Source: Geobacter sp. FeAm09
GTDB taxonomy: Bacteria; Desulfobacterota; Desulfuromonadia; Geobacterales; Pseudopelobacteraceae
Direction: 5' to 3'
Assembly: GCF_008330225.1 (NCBI RefSeq)
Contig: NZ_CP042466.1
Coordinates: 2,118,501-2,182,500 of the forward strand
Length of the DNA: 64,000 nt
Positions 1-8,202 of this stretch are shown here, piece by piece (the first letter of the stretch is position 1; every line of letters starts with the position of its first letter). A program made the translations under genes and the position numbers. The notes under the pieces were generated by a model. It saw only the letters and a program-made list of their open reading frames with translations, was not told where the DNA came from and made no database searches.

Positions 1-530
1 CGGCCCGAGGAGCCGAACCCGTCGGTCACCGTCAGAAGGGCGATTTTGTTCTGCCGCTGCTTCGCCATCTGATTGAGGATCTTTTCGGCTGCCACATGGT
101 CGTTGGCGGGGGTCTTGAAGACCCATTTCCTGGCCGGATCGGTGATCTTGATGCCGGCGGCGCAGGAGATCAGCGGAATCTTCTCCTTTTCCACCACCGG
201 GATGACCGCCATGGATTCGCCGGTGGTGCTGGGGCCGACGATGACGGCGACCCTGTCGTCCCTGATCAGCCTGGTCGCCAATTGGACCGCCTTGGTGGCA
301 TCGCCGCCGGTATCGTAGATGACCGCCTCCAGCTTGACGCCGTTGATTCCCCCCTTGGCGTTGGCCTGATTGACCAGCATCTCAAGGGTTCTCTTTTCCG
401 GTTCCCCGAGGAAGGCCGCCGGCCCGGTCACGGCGAACAGGCCGCCGATCTTCACCGTTCCCGCGGCATGGAGCGCCGTGGCGGACAAAAGGCTGATACC
501 CATGCAGCAGACCGCGATCAGCTTTTTCAT
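1..530 (-). CDS. ABC transporter substrate-binding protein, branched-chain amino acid (LivK) type, partial
   Basis: The 3' part of this gene lies outside the window; about 176 N-terminal codons are visible. The start at 530 is preceded by a strong AGGGGGA ribosome site. The protein opens with a classic signal peptide (MKKLIAVCCMGISLLSATALHA), so it is exported to the periplasm. The mature part begins KIGGLFAVTGPAAFLGEPEK and continues through INGVKLEAVIYDTGGDATKA and VGPSTTGESMAVIPVVEK, which is the type I periplasmic-binding fold of LivK-like receptors. It lies 24 bases downstream of an ACT-domain gene in the ior/paaK operon, so the ligand may be an aromatic or branched amino acid or an aryl acid. 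That ligand is inference only. Confidence 0.88.
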   Translation of the reverse strand, partial: MKKLIAVCCMGISLLSATALHAAGTVKIGGLFAVTGPAAFLGEPEKRTLEMLVNQANAKGGINGVKLEAVIYDTGGDATKAVQLATRLIRDDRVAVIVGPSTTGESMAVIPVVEKEKIPLISCAAGIKITDPARKWVFKTPANDHVAAEKILNQMAKQRQNKIALLTVTDGFGSSG

Positions 531-554
531 GCTTCCCCCTTTACGGAACCGCAT

Positions 555-986
555 TTACATGCTGTAGAGACGCTCCCCCGCCAGCACGCTGAAATTGTTG
601 GCCTTGAGCACATCGATGGCCTTGTCGGTTTCATCGAAACGGAAGATGATCACCGCATTGCCGCCGCAGCGCTCGACAAAGGCGTACATGTACTCTACGT
701 TGATCTGCTCAGTATCCAGGGTCTGGAGTATGGCCCCCAACCCGCCGGGACGGTCGGGCACCTCGACGGCGACCACCTCGGTCTTGTTGACGGTGAACCC
801 TTTTTCCTTGAGCACCCGGTTGGCCGTCTCCACATCATTCACGATCAGGCGCAGGATGCCGAAGTCCGAGGTATCGGCCAGGGACAACGCCCTGATGTTG
901 ATGCCGCTCTCGCCCAGGATGCGGGTGATTTCGGCCAGACGACCCGATTTGTTCTCGATGAAGATGGATATCTGCTCGACTTTCAT
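555..986 (-). CDS. Tandem ACT-domain protein
   Basis: A 143-residue protein made of two ACT domains (about residues 1-68 and 70-143), opening [23 protein letters not shown] domains bind amino acids and act as regulatory modules; no catalytic domain is attached. The start at 986 is chosen because GGGAGGT lies just upstream and the ACT fold begins at the first residue; a longer reading frame to 1049 adds unrelated sequence. Proteins of this type commonly sit next to phenylacetate-CoA ligase and indolepyruvate oxidoreductase genes, as here. I infer that it senses an aromatic or branched amino acid to adjust this pathway. The target protein cannot be read from the sequence. Confidence 0.88.
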   Translation of the reverse strand: MKVEQISIFIENKSGRLAEITRILGESGINIRALSLADTSDFGILRLIVNDVETANRVLKEKGFTVNKTEVVAVEVPDRPGGLGAILQTLDTEQINVEYMYAFVERCGGNAVIIFRFDETDKAIDVLKANNFSVLAGERLYSM

Positions 987-1016
987 ATTGACCTCCCTGT
1001 GGGAAAGACCTAACAC

Positions 1017-1140
1017 CCGCCACAGAGACACAGAGAACTTCAAAACCATCCCCCAAACAATTCATATATTGGGCTTTACCTAAGAATGATTTTGCCTTTT
1101 CTCCTGTTTTTCCTCTGTGTCTCTGTGTCTCCGTGGCAGG
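1017..1140. repeat. Dispersed inverted-repeat element, copy A (ACACAGAG/CCACGGAG family)
   Basis: The left arm (1017-1039) reads CCGCCACAGAGACACAGAG; the right arm (1112-1140) is the reverse complement of a CTGCCACGGAGACACAGAG type sequence. The arms enclose about 70 AT-richer bases. Two similar elements lie at 42341-42500 and 57534-57707. It fills the gap between paaK and the ACT gene. No coding potential is evident. Confidence 0.7.
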
Positions 1141-1166
1141 TTTTGATCCGTGGCAAATGGTTGATG

Positions 1167-2468
1167 TTAGAATCTCCGTTTGTCGATGACCCGTACCGCC
1201 TTGCCTTCGCTGCGTTGAATGGACTTGGGCTCCACCAGTTTGGCGGTGCAGGTGATCCCCAGCACATCCTTGATCTCTTTCTCGATCCGCTTCGCCAAAA
1301 GCTGCAGCATCTTGATCTCGTCGGAGAAGAGCCCTTCGTCAACCTCCACATGAACTTCCAGGGTATCCAGATTGTCCTTGCGGTCCACTATCAGCAGGTA
1401 ATGGGGCTCGACCCCTTCGATGCCCACCAGGATCGATTCGATCTGGGAGGGGAAGACGTTGACCCCGCGGATGATCAGCATGTCGTCGGAGCGGCCGCTC
1501 ATGCGGCTCATGCGGGCATGGGTCCGGCCGCACACGCAGGGCTCGTAGGAGATGCTGGTAATGTCGCGGGTGCGGTAACGGATCAGGGGGATTCCCTGCT
1601 TGGTGATGGTGGTGATGACCAGTTCGCCCCGCTCTCCCTCGGGCAGGCGCTGGCCGGTCGCGGGATCAATGATCTCGGGGATGAAGTGGTCCTCCCAGAT
1701 GTGCAATCCCTTCTTGGCCTCGATGCATTCGATGGCCACCCCCGGCCCCATGATCTCGGACAGGCCGTAGATATCGATGGCCGACAGGTTCAGTTTCGCC
1801 TCGATCTCGCCCCTCATGGCCTCGGACCAGGGTTCGGCCCCGAAGATGCCGACCCGCAGCTTGAGCTTTTTGAAATCGATCCCTTCGGCCCTGGCCTCCT
1901 CGGCCATGAAGAGCGAATAGGACGGGGTGCAGGTCAGTACCGTGGAGCCGAAATCCTGCATGATCATGATCTGGCGCTTGGTGTTGCCGCCCGAGATGGG
2001 GATGACCGACGCTCCCAGCCGTTCGGCGCCGTAATGGGCCCCCAGGCCGCCGGTAAAGAGCCCGTAGCCGTAGGCATTGTGGATGATATCGCCCCGGTGG
2101 GCGCCGGCCGCCATAAATGAGCGGGCCATCAATTCGCTCCAGGTCTCGATATCTTTGTGGGTATAGCCGACCACGGTCGGTTTGCCGGTGGTGCCGGAGG
2201 AAGCGTGGATGCGGACGACCTCTTCCAGGGGCGCGGCAAACAGGCCGTAGGGATAGGAGTCGCGCATGTCCTGCTTGGTGGTGAAGGGAAAACGTTGCAG
2301 ATCGTCCAGGCTGCGCACGTCGGCGGGCCTGAGCCCGGCCTTGTCGAAAGAAGCCTTGTAAAATGGGACATTGGCATACACCCTTTCAACCACGGCTTGC
2401 AGCCGTTTGAGCTGCAACGCCTCCAGCGCCGGGCGGGGCAGGGTCTCAAACTCTTCGTTAAAATACAT
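1167..2468 (-). CDS. paaK: Phenylacetate-CoA ligase
   Basis: A 433-residue member of the adenylate-forming ligases, which activate phenylacetate or a related aryl acid to its CoA thioester with ATP. The phosphate-binding loop SSGTTGKPT is at residues 90-98, followed by [20 protein letters not shown] and RYRTRDIT, and a PaaK-type C-terminal domain. Length is normal for the family. The start at 2468 has GAGGTAAG upstream, and the gene begins 13 bases after the carbonic anhydrase stop; a longer frame would overlap that gene. Together with iorAB it makes or recycles aryl-acetyl-CoA from arylpyruvates. Whether phenylacetate or indoleacetate is preferred is not visible. Confidence 0.93.
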   Translation of the reverse strand: MYFNEEFETLPRPALEALQLKRLQAVVERVYANVPFYKASFDKAGLRPADVRSLDDLQRFPFTTKQDMRDSYPYGLFAAPLEEVVRIHASSGTTGKPTVVGYTHKDIETWSELMARSFMAAGAHRGDIIHNAYGYGLFTGGLGAHYGAERLGASVIPISGGNTKRQIMIMQDFGSTVLTCTPSYSLFMAEEARAEGIDFKKLKLRVGIFGAEPWSEAMRGEIEAKLNLSAIDIYGLSEIMGPGVAIECIEAKKGLHIWEDHFIPEIIDPATGQRLPEGERGELVITTITKQGIPLIRYRTRDITSISYEPCVCGRTHARMSRMSGRSDDMLIIRGVNVFPSQIESILVGIEGVEPHYLLIVDRKDNLDTLEVHVEVDEGLFSDEIKMLQLLAKRIEKEIKDVLGITCTAKLVEPKSIQRSEGKAVRVIDKRRF

Positions 2469-2481
2469 GCGTCTTACCTCG

Positions 2482-3057
2482 TTAAAGTATATGGGCAGCA
2501 AAACTCTCCTGGGTATAACCGTCCACAACCACGTCCAGATGGCCGTCGTCGGGGCAGAACAGCAGGCCGTGTATCGGCACGTCCTTGGGGATCAGCGGGT
2601 TGTGGCGGATGACCTTGACCACCCGCTCCACGTTTTCCAGCGGATGGTTGAAGATCCCCAGCCATTGTTTCAGGTCGGGCACGTGGATATCGATGACATC
2701 GGGAGAAATGCCCCGTCTGATCATGTCGCTCTTGACCGATTCGGCATCCAGTTCGGCCATGCCGCAATCCCGGTGCCCGATGACGAAGACCTCTTCGACC
2801 CCCAGCATGAAGATGCCGGCCACCAGACTGCGGATGACCGCCCCAGCCATGGGGTCCACGATGATGTTGCCGGCGTTCTTGATAACCTTGGCGTCGCCGC
2901 GTTTCAGCCCCATGGCCGGTTCGAGGAAGTCCACCAGACGGGTATCCATGCAGGTGAAGATGGCCAATTGCTTCTTGGGCGATTTGGGCAGCGGCGGAAA
3001 AGCGTTCGGTTTGGTAAAGCGCCGGTTGGCGGTGATGATCGCCTCAAGCTGGGTCAT
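2482..3057 (-). CDS. Beta-class carbonic anhydrase
   Basis: A 191-residue zinc enzyme interconverting CO2 and bicarbonate. Zinc ligands and the catalytic dyad are visible as CMDTR (Cys36, Asp38, Arg40) and GHRDCGM (His95, Cys98). No signal peptide is seen, so it is cytoplasmic. Its start overlaps the iorB stop by four bases and it ends 13 bases before paaK, so it is embedded in the ior/paaK operon. Oxoacid:ferredoxin oxidoreductases release or fix CO2, so an adjacent carbonic anhydrase could remove or supply that CO2. This coupling is inference from position; the enzyme family assignment is firm. Confidence 0.93.
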   Translation of the reverse strand: MTQLEAIITANRRFTKPNAFPPLPKSPKKQLAIFTCMDTRLVDFLEPAMGLKRGDAKVIKNAGNIIVDPMAGAVIRSLVAGIFMLGVEEVFVIGHRDCGMAELDAESVKSDMIRRGISPDVIDIHVPDLKQWLGIFNHPLENVERVVKVIRHNPLIPKDVPIHGLLFCPDDGHLDVVVDGYTQESFAAHIL

Positions 3058-3647
3058 AGCGTGCTCCCCCCGGAGGAACGGCCCAGGAGGAAGGCTTTTT
3101 TATTCACCTCCAGCGCCTTCTTCGGCACCATCCTTTCGATAGCCTGCAGCCAGTATTGCTCATCGATATCCAGCCGCCGGGATACGGCCCCCAAAAGCAC
3201 CGTATTGGCGGCCCGGACATTGCCCGCCTCGCTGGCCAGTTTCTGGCCGTCCAGCAGCAGGAAGTCGGGAAAATGCTCCCTGATCCGCTCCGTGATCCCT
3301 TCCGGGTAGGCTTCCCGGCCCATGAGCACCGAAGGCGGCGCGATGCGCAGGTCGTTGGCCACCACGGTCCCCCCCTGCTTGAGCAGTGGCAGGGAACGGC
3401 AGGTCTCCATCAGCTCGAAACCGAACAGGATGTCCCCCTCCCCTTCCGGCACCGTGGGGGAAAAGACCTCGCTGCCGTAGCGCACATGGGAGACCACGCT
3501 GCCGCCGCGTTGGGACATGCCGTGAATCTCGCTCTTCTTGACGTCGAAACCGGCAAGCAGCACGGCCTCGGAAAGGATCTCCGCAGCCAGCAGGATGCCC
3601 TGCCCGCCGACCCCGACCAGCAGAATGTTGGTTATGCGGTTATTCAT
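3054..3647 (-). CDS. iorB: Indolepyruvate:ferredoxin oxidoreductase beta subunit
   Basis: A 197-residue gamma-domain type subunit of the pyruvate:ferredoxin oxidoreductase superfamily. The hallmark loop GVGGQG is at residues 12-17, followed by KSEIHGMSQRGGSVVSHVR, typical of IorB. With IorA it oxidatively decarboxylates indolepyruvate, phenylpyruvate and similar arylpyruvates to aryl-acetyl-CoA, reducing ferredoxin in the cytoplasm. The start at 3647 overlaps the iorA stop by four bases (ATGA) and the 3' end overlaps carbonic anhydrase in the same way, implying translational coupling. A longer reading frame upstream only runs into iorA. Confidence 0.93.
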   Translation of the reverse strand: MNNRITNILLVGVGGQGILLAAEILSEAVLLAGFDVKKSEIHGMSQRGGSVVSHVRYGSEVFSPTVPEGEGDILFGFELMETCRSLPLLKQGGTVVANDLRIAPPSVLMGREAYPEGITERIREHFPDFLLLDGQKLASEAGNVRAANTVLLGAVSRRLDIDEQYWLQAIERMVPKKALEVNKKAFLLGRSSGGSTL

Positions 3648-5407
3648 TTGCCCCTCCCGATCGCGTCGAACTTGCACAGCTGCCGGCAGACGTCGCAACC
3701 GGTGCAGAGCAGCGGGTCGATGAAAGCCTTGCCCTTCTTGCTGCCGTCTCCGGCCGGTCGCCACTCGATGGCCGGACAGCCGATCTTGAGGCAGGCGCGG
3801 CAACCGGTGCACTTCTCGACCGCAACCTCATAGGCCGGCCCCTTTTGAAAGACCCCTTCCCGCTTGACCAGGACGCAGGGCTTGTCGGTGATGATCACGG
3901 AGGTTTCGGGGCGCGCCATCTCCTCCCGAAGCACGCTTTGGGTCTGCTCCAGGTCAAAGGGGTTGATCACCCGGATATGCTTGACCCCCAGCGATTTGCA
4001 GAGCAGGGGGAAATCTATGCGGTGGGACGGGTCGTCCATCAGGGTGAAGCCGGAGGCAGGATTGTCCTGGCGGCCGGTCATGGCGGTAATGCGGTTGTCC
4101 AGGATCACCACCGTGGAGGACGAGTTATTGTAGACCATGTCCATCAGGCCGTTGATGCCGGTATGCAGGAAGGTGGAGTCGCCGATCACGGCCACGACCT
4201 TCTTTTTCTCCTCCTCCGATACGACCTTGCTGACGCCGGTGGCCATGCCGATGGAGGCGCCCATGCAGACGCAGGTATCCATGGCCGAGAGCGGCGGCAT
4301 GAACCCCAGGGTGTAACAGCCGATATCGCCGGTAACGTAGGCCTTGAGCTGGTTGAGGGCGAAGAACACCCCGCGGTGGGGGCAACCGGGACACATGTTG
4401 GGTGGCCGCCCGGGGAGCGTGTCGCCGGCGGCGACGGGGGGCTGCTGAAGGCCGAAAGCGGTGCGAATCCGCCCCGGGGACAGCTCGCCGCACAAGGAGA
4501 TCAGTTCCTTGCCGGTCACGGCGATGCCCAGGGCCTTGACCTGCTCCTCGATAAAGGGGTCCAACTCCTCCACCACGTAGAGCTTGTCCACCTGGGCGGC
4601 GAATTCACGAATCAACGCCTGAGGCAGGGGGTGCACCATGCCCAGCTTGAGGGTCGATGCGTCGGGCAGGGCCTCGCGCACATACTGGTAACAGACGCCT
4701 GAGGTGATGATGCCGATGGAGGTGTCGCGCAGTTCCCGGCGGTTGATGGCCATGGTGGCGCCCGCCTCGGAGAGGTTTGTGATGCGCTCCTCCACCAGAG
4801 GATGTCGGACACGGGCATTGCCCGGCAGCATCACCAGTTTGGCGGCATTTTTGATCAGCTTCGGCTCGGGCAGGTCGTTCGCCCGCTCGCCCAAGGTGAC
4901 GATGGACTTGCTATGGGAGATGCGGGTGGTGGTGCGCAGCATGACCGGGGTGTCGTACTGCTCGGAGAGTTCAAAGGCCAGCCGGGTAAATTCCTTGCAT
5001 TCCAGGGAATCGGCAGGCTCCAGCATCGGCACCTTGGCAAACTTGGCGTAGTTGCGGTTATCCTGTTCGTTCTGGGAGGAGTGCATCTCGGGATCATCGG
5101 CCGTGACCAGGACCAGACCGCCGTTCACGCCGGTATAGGAAAGGGTGAAGAGCGGATCGGCCGCCACGTTGACTCCCACATGCTTCATGGTGCACAGGGC
5201 GCGGCCGCCGCCGAAGGAGGCCCCGATGGCCACCTCCAGGGCAACCTTTTCGTTGGGAGCCCAGGAGGAGTTGATTTCCTTGTAGTTGACGGTATTTTCG
5301 AGGATCTCGGTGGAGGGGGTGCCGGGATAGGCGCAGGCCACACGACAGCCGGCCTCGTAGGCGCCCCGGGCAATGGCCTCATTGCCGGACAGGATTTCTT
5401 TCTTCAT
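3644..5407 (-). CDS. iorA: Indolepyruvate:ferredoxin oxidoreductase alpha subunit
   Basis: A 587-residue subunit carrying the fused pyrimidine- and thiamine-diphosphate domains of IorA. The N-terminal part has GCRVACAYPGTPSTEILE; the C-terminal half carries the TPP-binding region GDSTFLHTGINGLMDMVYNN and MTGRQDNP. It ends with two [4Fe-4S] motifs, CTGCRACLKIGCP and CTGCDVCRQLC. The protein reduces ferredoxin while converting arylpyruvates to aryl-acetyl-CoA. It is the first gene of a minus-strand operon (iorA, iorB, carbonic anhydrase, paaK, ACT, binding protein) with four-base overlaps among the first three. A sigma70-like promoter is visible at 5455-5483. Confidence 0.95.
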   Translation of the reverse strand: MKKEILSGNEAIARGAYEAGCRVACAYPGTPSTEILENTVNYKEINSSWAPNEKVALEVAIGASFGGGRALCTMKHVGVNVAADPLFTLSYTGVNGGLVLVTADDPEMHSSQNEQDNRNYAKFAKVPMLEPADSLECKEFTRLAFELSEQYDTPVMLRTTTRISHSKSIVTLGERANDLPEPKLIKNAAKLVMLPGNARVRHPLVEERITNLSEAGATMAINRRELRDTSIGIITSGVCYQYVREALPDASTLKLGMVHPLPQALIREFAAQVDKLYVVEELDPFIEEQVKALGIAVTGKELISLCGELSPGRIRTAFGLQQPPVAAGDTLPGRPPNMCPGCPHRGVFFALNQLKAYVTGDIGCYTLGFMPPLSAMDTCVCMGASIGMATGVSKVVSEEEKKKVVAVIGDSTFLHTGINGLMDMVYNNSSSTVVILDNRITAMTGRQDNPASGFTLMDDPSHRIDFPLLCKSLGVKHIRVINPFDLEQTQSVLREEMARPETSVIITDKPCVLVKREGVFQKGPAYEVAVEKCTGCRACLKIGCPAIEWRPAGDGSKKGKAFIDPLLCTGCDVCRQLCKFDAIGRGK

Positions 5408-5454
5408 CTGGTTTCCTTGGGGTAATCAGTTTTATAAAGCCGCATAGGATTGTG

Positions 5455-5483
5455 AACTATACTAAAAGAGCGCCGGGAATGCA
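5455..5483 (-). promoter_or_regulatory. Sigma70-like promoter for iorA operon
   Basis: Reading the minus strand, TTGCAT (5483-5478) and TATAGT (5460-5455) are separated by 17 bases, about 48 bases ahead of the iorA start. Confidence 0.5.
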
Positions 5484-5582
5484 ATTCGTTTGCAATCGGC
5501 GGAACTTGCAAAAATTGTTTTCCTATCATGAAAACAGACGTAAAGAGGGGCGGCAATCGGGGCCATCCGGGGCGCTTAGGAA

Positions 5583-5610
5583 TTGACATCGTCCTATTTG
5601 TCGCTAGTAT
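5583..5610 (+). promoter_or_regulatory. Sigma70-like promoter directly abutting the MCE operon
   Basis: TTGACA (5583-5588), a 16-base spacer and TAGTAT (5605-5610). Transcription would be expected to start about 7 bases later, which is at the ATG of the next gene (5618). The message would then be leaderless or nearly so. Confidence 0.5.
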
Positions 5611-5617
5611 GTAGAAC

Positions 5618-6259
5618 ATGTCGTGGAGTGTGGAATTCAGAAACGTTGCCTGCGCTGGCCTCCCGGAAAAGGTTTCGCTCCAGATCCAGGGAGGGCGTTC
5701 GGCCCTGGTGGTCACCCCGCGGGGGGATGAAGGGCACATGCTGGTGCGGCTCATTACCGGCCTGTCCCATCCTGTCCACGGTTCGGTGCATGTGGATGGC
5801 CAGGACCTGGCCGGGCTGTCGTCGGCACAGATCTACCGGATGCGGCAGCGCATCGGCATTGTCCCGCAAAAAGGCGGTCTGGTTTCAAACCTGAAGCTCT
5901 GGGAGAATATGACGCTGCCCCTGCTCTACACCCGGGGGAACGTCCCGCCGGAAGCGGAAGAAACGGCCCTGCGCTATTTGGAGATGTTCGGCTACCGCGG
6001 CAACATCATGGCCCTGCCCGCCCACTTGACGCCCCACGAAAAGCGCATGGCGGCCTTTATCCGGGCCGCCCTGTGCTCGCCGCAGGTCATGGTCTACGCC
6101 AACTGCTTCGACGACCTGACGGGGGCGGTACGCGCCCAATGGGGTGCCATCACAACGGAATTTCACCGCAGTTCACCCGGCATGACGTCGATCTGTCTGG
6201 CCGCCTCGCCGGACGTGGCCCGGGACGTGCCGGTCGACGACATCATTTCGCTCCAGTGA
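5618..6259 (+). CDS. ABC ATPase-like subunit of an MCE system with degenerate nucleotide-binding motifs
   Basis: A 213-residue protein with the overall layout of MlaF-type ABC ATPases but with lost catalytic motifs. The Walker A region reads TPRGDEGHM (about 33-41), with His where the phosphate-binding Lys should be. The signature is LTPHEK (138-143) instead of LSGGQ. The Walker B region reads VMVYANCF (157-164), lacking the Asp-Glu pair, and the switch His is absent. The Q-loop (VPQKGG, 82-87) is kept. It sits 16 bases before an MCE gene, which gives the functional link. It is probably a non-hydrolysing partner or a relic. A frameshift cannot explain it, because homology is collinear throughout. 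The start at 5618 lacks a good ribosome site. Confidence 0.75.
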   Translation: MSWSVEFRNVACAGLPEKVSLQIQGGRSALVVTPRGDEGHMLVRLITGLSHPVHGSVHVDGQDLAGLSSAQIYRMRQRIGIVPQKGGLVSNLKLWENMTLPLLYTRGNVPPEAEETALRYLEMFGYRGNIMALPAHLTPHEKRMAAFIRAALCSPQVMVYANCFDDLTGAVRAQWGAITTEFHRSSPGMTSICLAASPDVARDVPVDDIISLQ

Positions 6260-6275
6260 GGAACAGCGCCGAGCC

Positions 6276-7235
6276 ATGATACGCGAACAAGATCCCAGGT
6301 TCAAACATCTCGAACGAAAGATCGGCATCTTCATAGCGCTTGCCCTGGCCGGCATTGCCGTGGCCATTGTCTTGTTCGGCCTGCAGAAGGATTTCTTCTC
6401 CAAAAAATACAGCCTGCATTTTACCGTGGACCGGGGCACCGGCTTCACCAAGGGGATGCCGGTCAAACTCTCCGGGTTCAGGATCGGCCGGGTCACCTCC
6501 ATCGCCCTCAACGACCAGGCCATGGTGGATATCGCCATCGAGATCGACAGCAAGTACCGGACCTGGATCCGCAGCGACTCCATCGTCAAGCAGGTCAAGG
6601 AAGGGTTGGTGGGCGACACCATCGTCGAGGTTTCGGTCGGCTCCCTCGACAAGCCGGAACTGAAGAACAACGAGGCCATCAGCTACGTGAAAACCAAGGC
6701 GCTGGACGAGTTGGCCGACGAGATTGCCGACAAGGTCAAGCCGGTCCTGATCGAGGTGCGGGACATCATCGGCTATGTCAACGACCCCAACGGCGATCTC
6801 AAGAAAACCATTCGCAACCTGGAGCTACTGACCCGCAACCTGGAGGGGACCCGCCGGAATGCCGACCGGCTGCTCGTATCGGCCAACGGCAACATGGACC
6901 GCATTGCCGGACAGGCCAGCAGCGTGCTCGACACCACCAACCGGAAAATCGAGAGCATCGACCTGGCACCGACCCTGGACAAGGTGAATAACGCCATCGA
7001 TACGCTGGACAGAAAATTGCCGCCGCTCCTGGACAAGGCCGACGCCACCCTGGGCAACGTGGCGCAGATCTCCCGGGACACCCGCACCAAGCTGCCCGGC
7101 CTGCTCTCCCAGGCCGAAGACGTCATGTTCAGCACCGACAAGCTGCTCAATTCCCTCCAGAATACCTGGCTCTTGCGGGATTCGTCCCCGCCGGCGGGCA
7201 ATCAGCTGTTCATCAGGGGGGACAGCTATGAATAG
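6276..7235 (+). CDS. MCE (MlaD-like) family protein
   Basis: A 319-residue protein with one N-terminal membrane anchor (about 17-36, IFIALALAGIAVAIVLFGL). An MCE/MlaD domain follows (about 42-120), with TVDRGTGFTKGMPVKLSGF and IGRV. A long helical tail carries repeated leucine/aspartate periodicity (about 180-300). MCE proteins form hexameric or tube-like lipid shuttles between the inner and outer membranes of Gram-negative bacteria. The gene follows the ATPase-like gene and overlaps the TPR lipoprotein by 8 bases. No MlaE-type permease gene is seen in the window, so either it is encoded elsewhere or this system works without one. Confidence 0.9.
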   Translation: MIREQDPRFKHLERKIGIFIALALAGIAVAIVLFGLQKDFFSKKYSLHFTVDRGTGFTKGMPVKLSGFRIGRVTSIALNDQAMVDIAIEIDSKYRTWIRSDSIVKQVKEGLVGDTIVEVSVGSLDKPELKNNEAISYVKTKALDELADEIADKVKPVLIEVRDIIGYVNDPNGDLKKTIRNLELLTRNLEGTRRNADRLLVSANGNMDRIAGQASSVLDTTNRKIESIDLAPTLDKVNNAIDTLDRKLPPLLDKADATLGNVAQISRDTRTKLPGLLSQAEDVMFSTDKLLNSLQNTWLLRDSSPPAGNQLFIRGDSYE

Positions 7236-8202
7236 CTGGCACACACCCCGGCAGCGACTGGCCGTTCTGCTGGCCCTCCTCTTCCTGGCGGGCTGCTTTG
7301 GCGGCGGCACCAAGGTGGTGCGCTCCGAGGCCCAATCCCGGGCCGACACGCTCCTCAAGCGGGCCATCCGTGCCGAACAGAAGGGAGAGGCTGCCGAGGC
7401 CGACAGGCTGTTCAGGGAGGCGCTCACCATCAGTTCGTCCATCGAGGACACCCCGGCGAAAGCGGTGGAACTCATCAACCTGGCCCGGCTGAGCCGCTTG
7501 CACAACGACCTTGCCGCCGCCGCAGCCGCCATCGATGCAGCGCTGGCGCTACTCACCTCCCAGGGCAACCTCTACAGCGAGGCGGCCCACGAGAAGGCGC
7601 TTATCTGCCTGGCCGGCGGCGATCCGGCAACCGCACTGACCTGGGCACAGCGGGCCGCAGCGGCGGAAACGGGGACATCCCTGGGGAGGCGGCTCAACCT
7701 GGTGGGGCGCATCTTCCTGGCGCAGGGGGAGTGGCTCAAGGCCGGTCAGACGGTGAAAAGGGCTTTGGAGGAGAATCGTGGGGACAACAACCGGGAGGAA
7801 CGGGCCAATTCCCTGCGGATGTTGGGAATCCTCGCCCGGCACGGCAACGATCCGGACGGGGCGGAGCAGTTATTGAAGGAAGCGCTGGGGATCGACAAGC
7901 AGATCGGCGCCAGCGCCAAAATCGCCGCGGATCTGGAGGAGTTGGCAGCCACGGCCCGCGCAGCCGGGGACCACAACAAAACGGCCCGCTACCTGGAGCG
8001 GGCCTCTGATGTTCACTACAACGCCGGCAGGTTCGGGGCGGCCGGGGTGGCCCAGTCTGCGCTGGCGGACCTGTTCAGCCAATTGGGGGACGGCTCCCGG
8101 GCCGAGGCTTCCCGGGCAAAGGCCCGCGAACTGGCCGAGCGGGCATCGGCTCAAAAGCCGACGACGCCACCCGCAACCACCAGTCCCTCCAGCAGCCCGT
8201 AG
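7228..8202 (+). CDS. TPR-repeat lipoprotein linked to the MCE operon
   Basis: A 324-residue predicted lipoprotein: positive N-terminus, hydrophobic stretch and lipobox LAGC with the lipidated Cys at residue 23. The mature part is alpha-helical with several tetratricopeptide-like units (for example RAIRAEQKGEAAEADRLFRE and later GDHNKTARYLERASDVHYN). It ends in a Pro/Thr/Ser-rich tail. TPR units are protein-binding scaffolds, so it may dock the MCE tube at the outer membrane (inference). The start overlaps the MCE stop by 8 bases behind GGGGGACAGCT. The 3' end overlaps the convergent ppx gene by 52 bases. Confidence 0.85.
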   Translation: MNSWHTPRQRLAVLLALLFLAGCFGGGTKVVRSEAQSRADTLLKRAIRAEQKGEAAEADRLFREALTISSSIEDTPAKAVELINLARLSRLHNDLAAAAAAIDAALALLTSQGNLYSEAAHEKALICLAGGDPATALTWAQRAAAAETGTSLGRRLNLVGRIFLAQGEWLKAGQTVKRALEENRGDNNREERANSLRMLGILARHGNDPDGAEQLLKEALGIDKQIGASAKIAADLEELAATARAAGDHNKTARYLERASDVHYNAGRFGAAGVAQSALADLFSQLGDGSRAEASRAKARELAERASAQKPTTPPATTSPSSSP

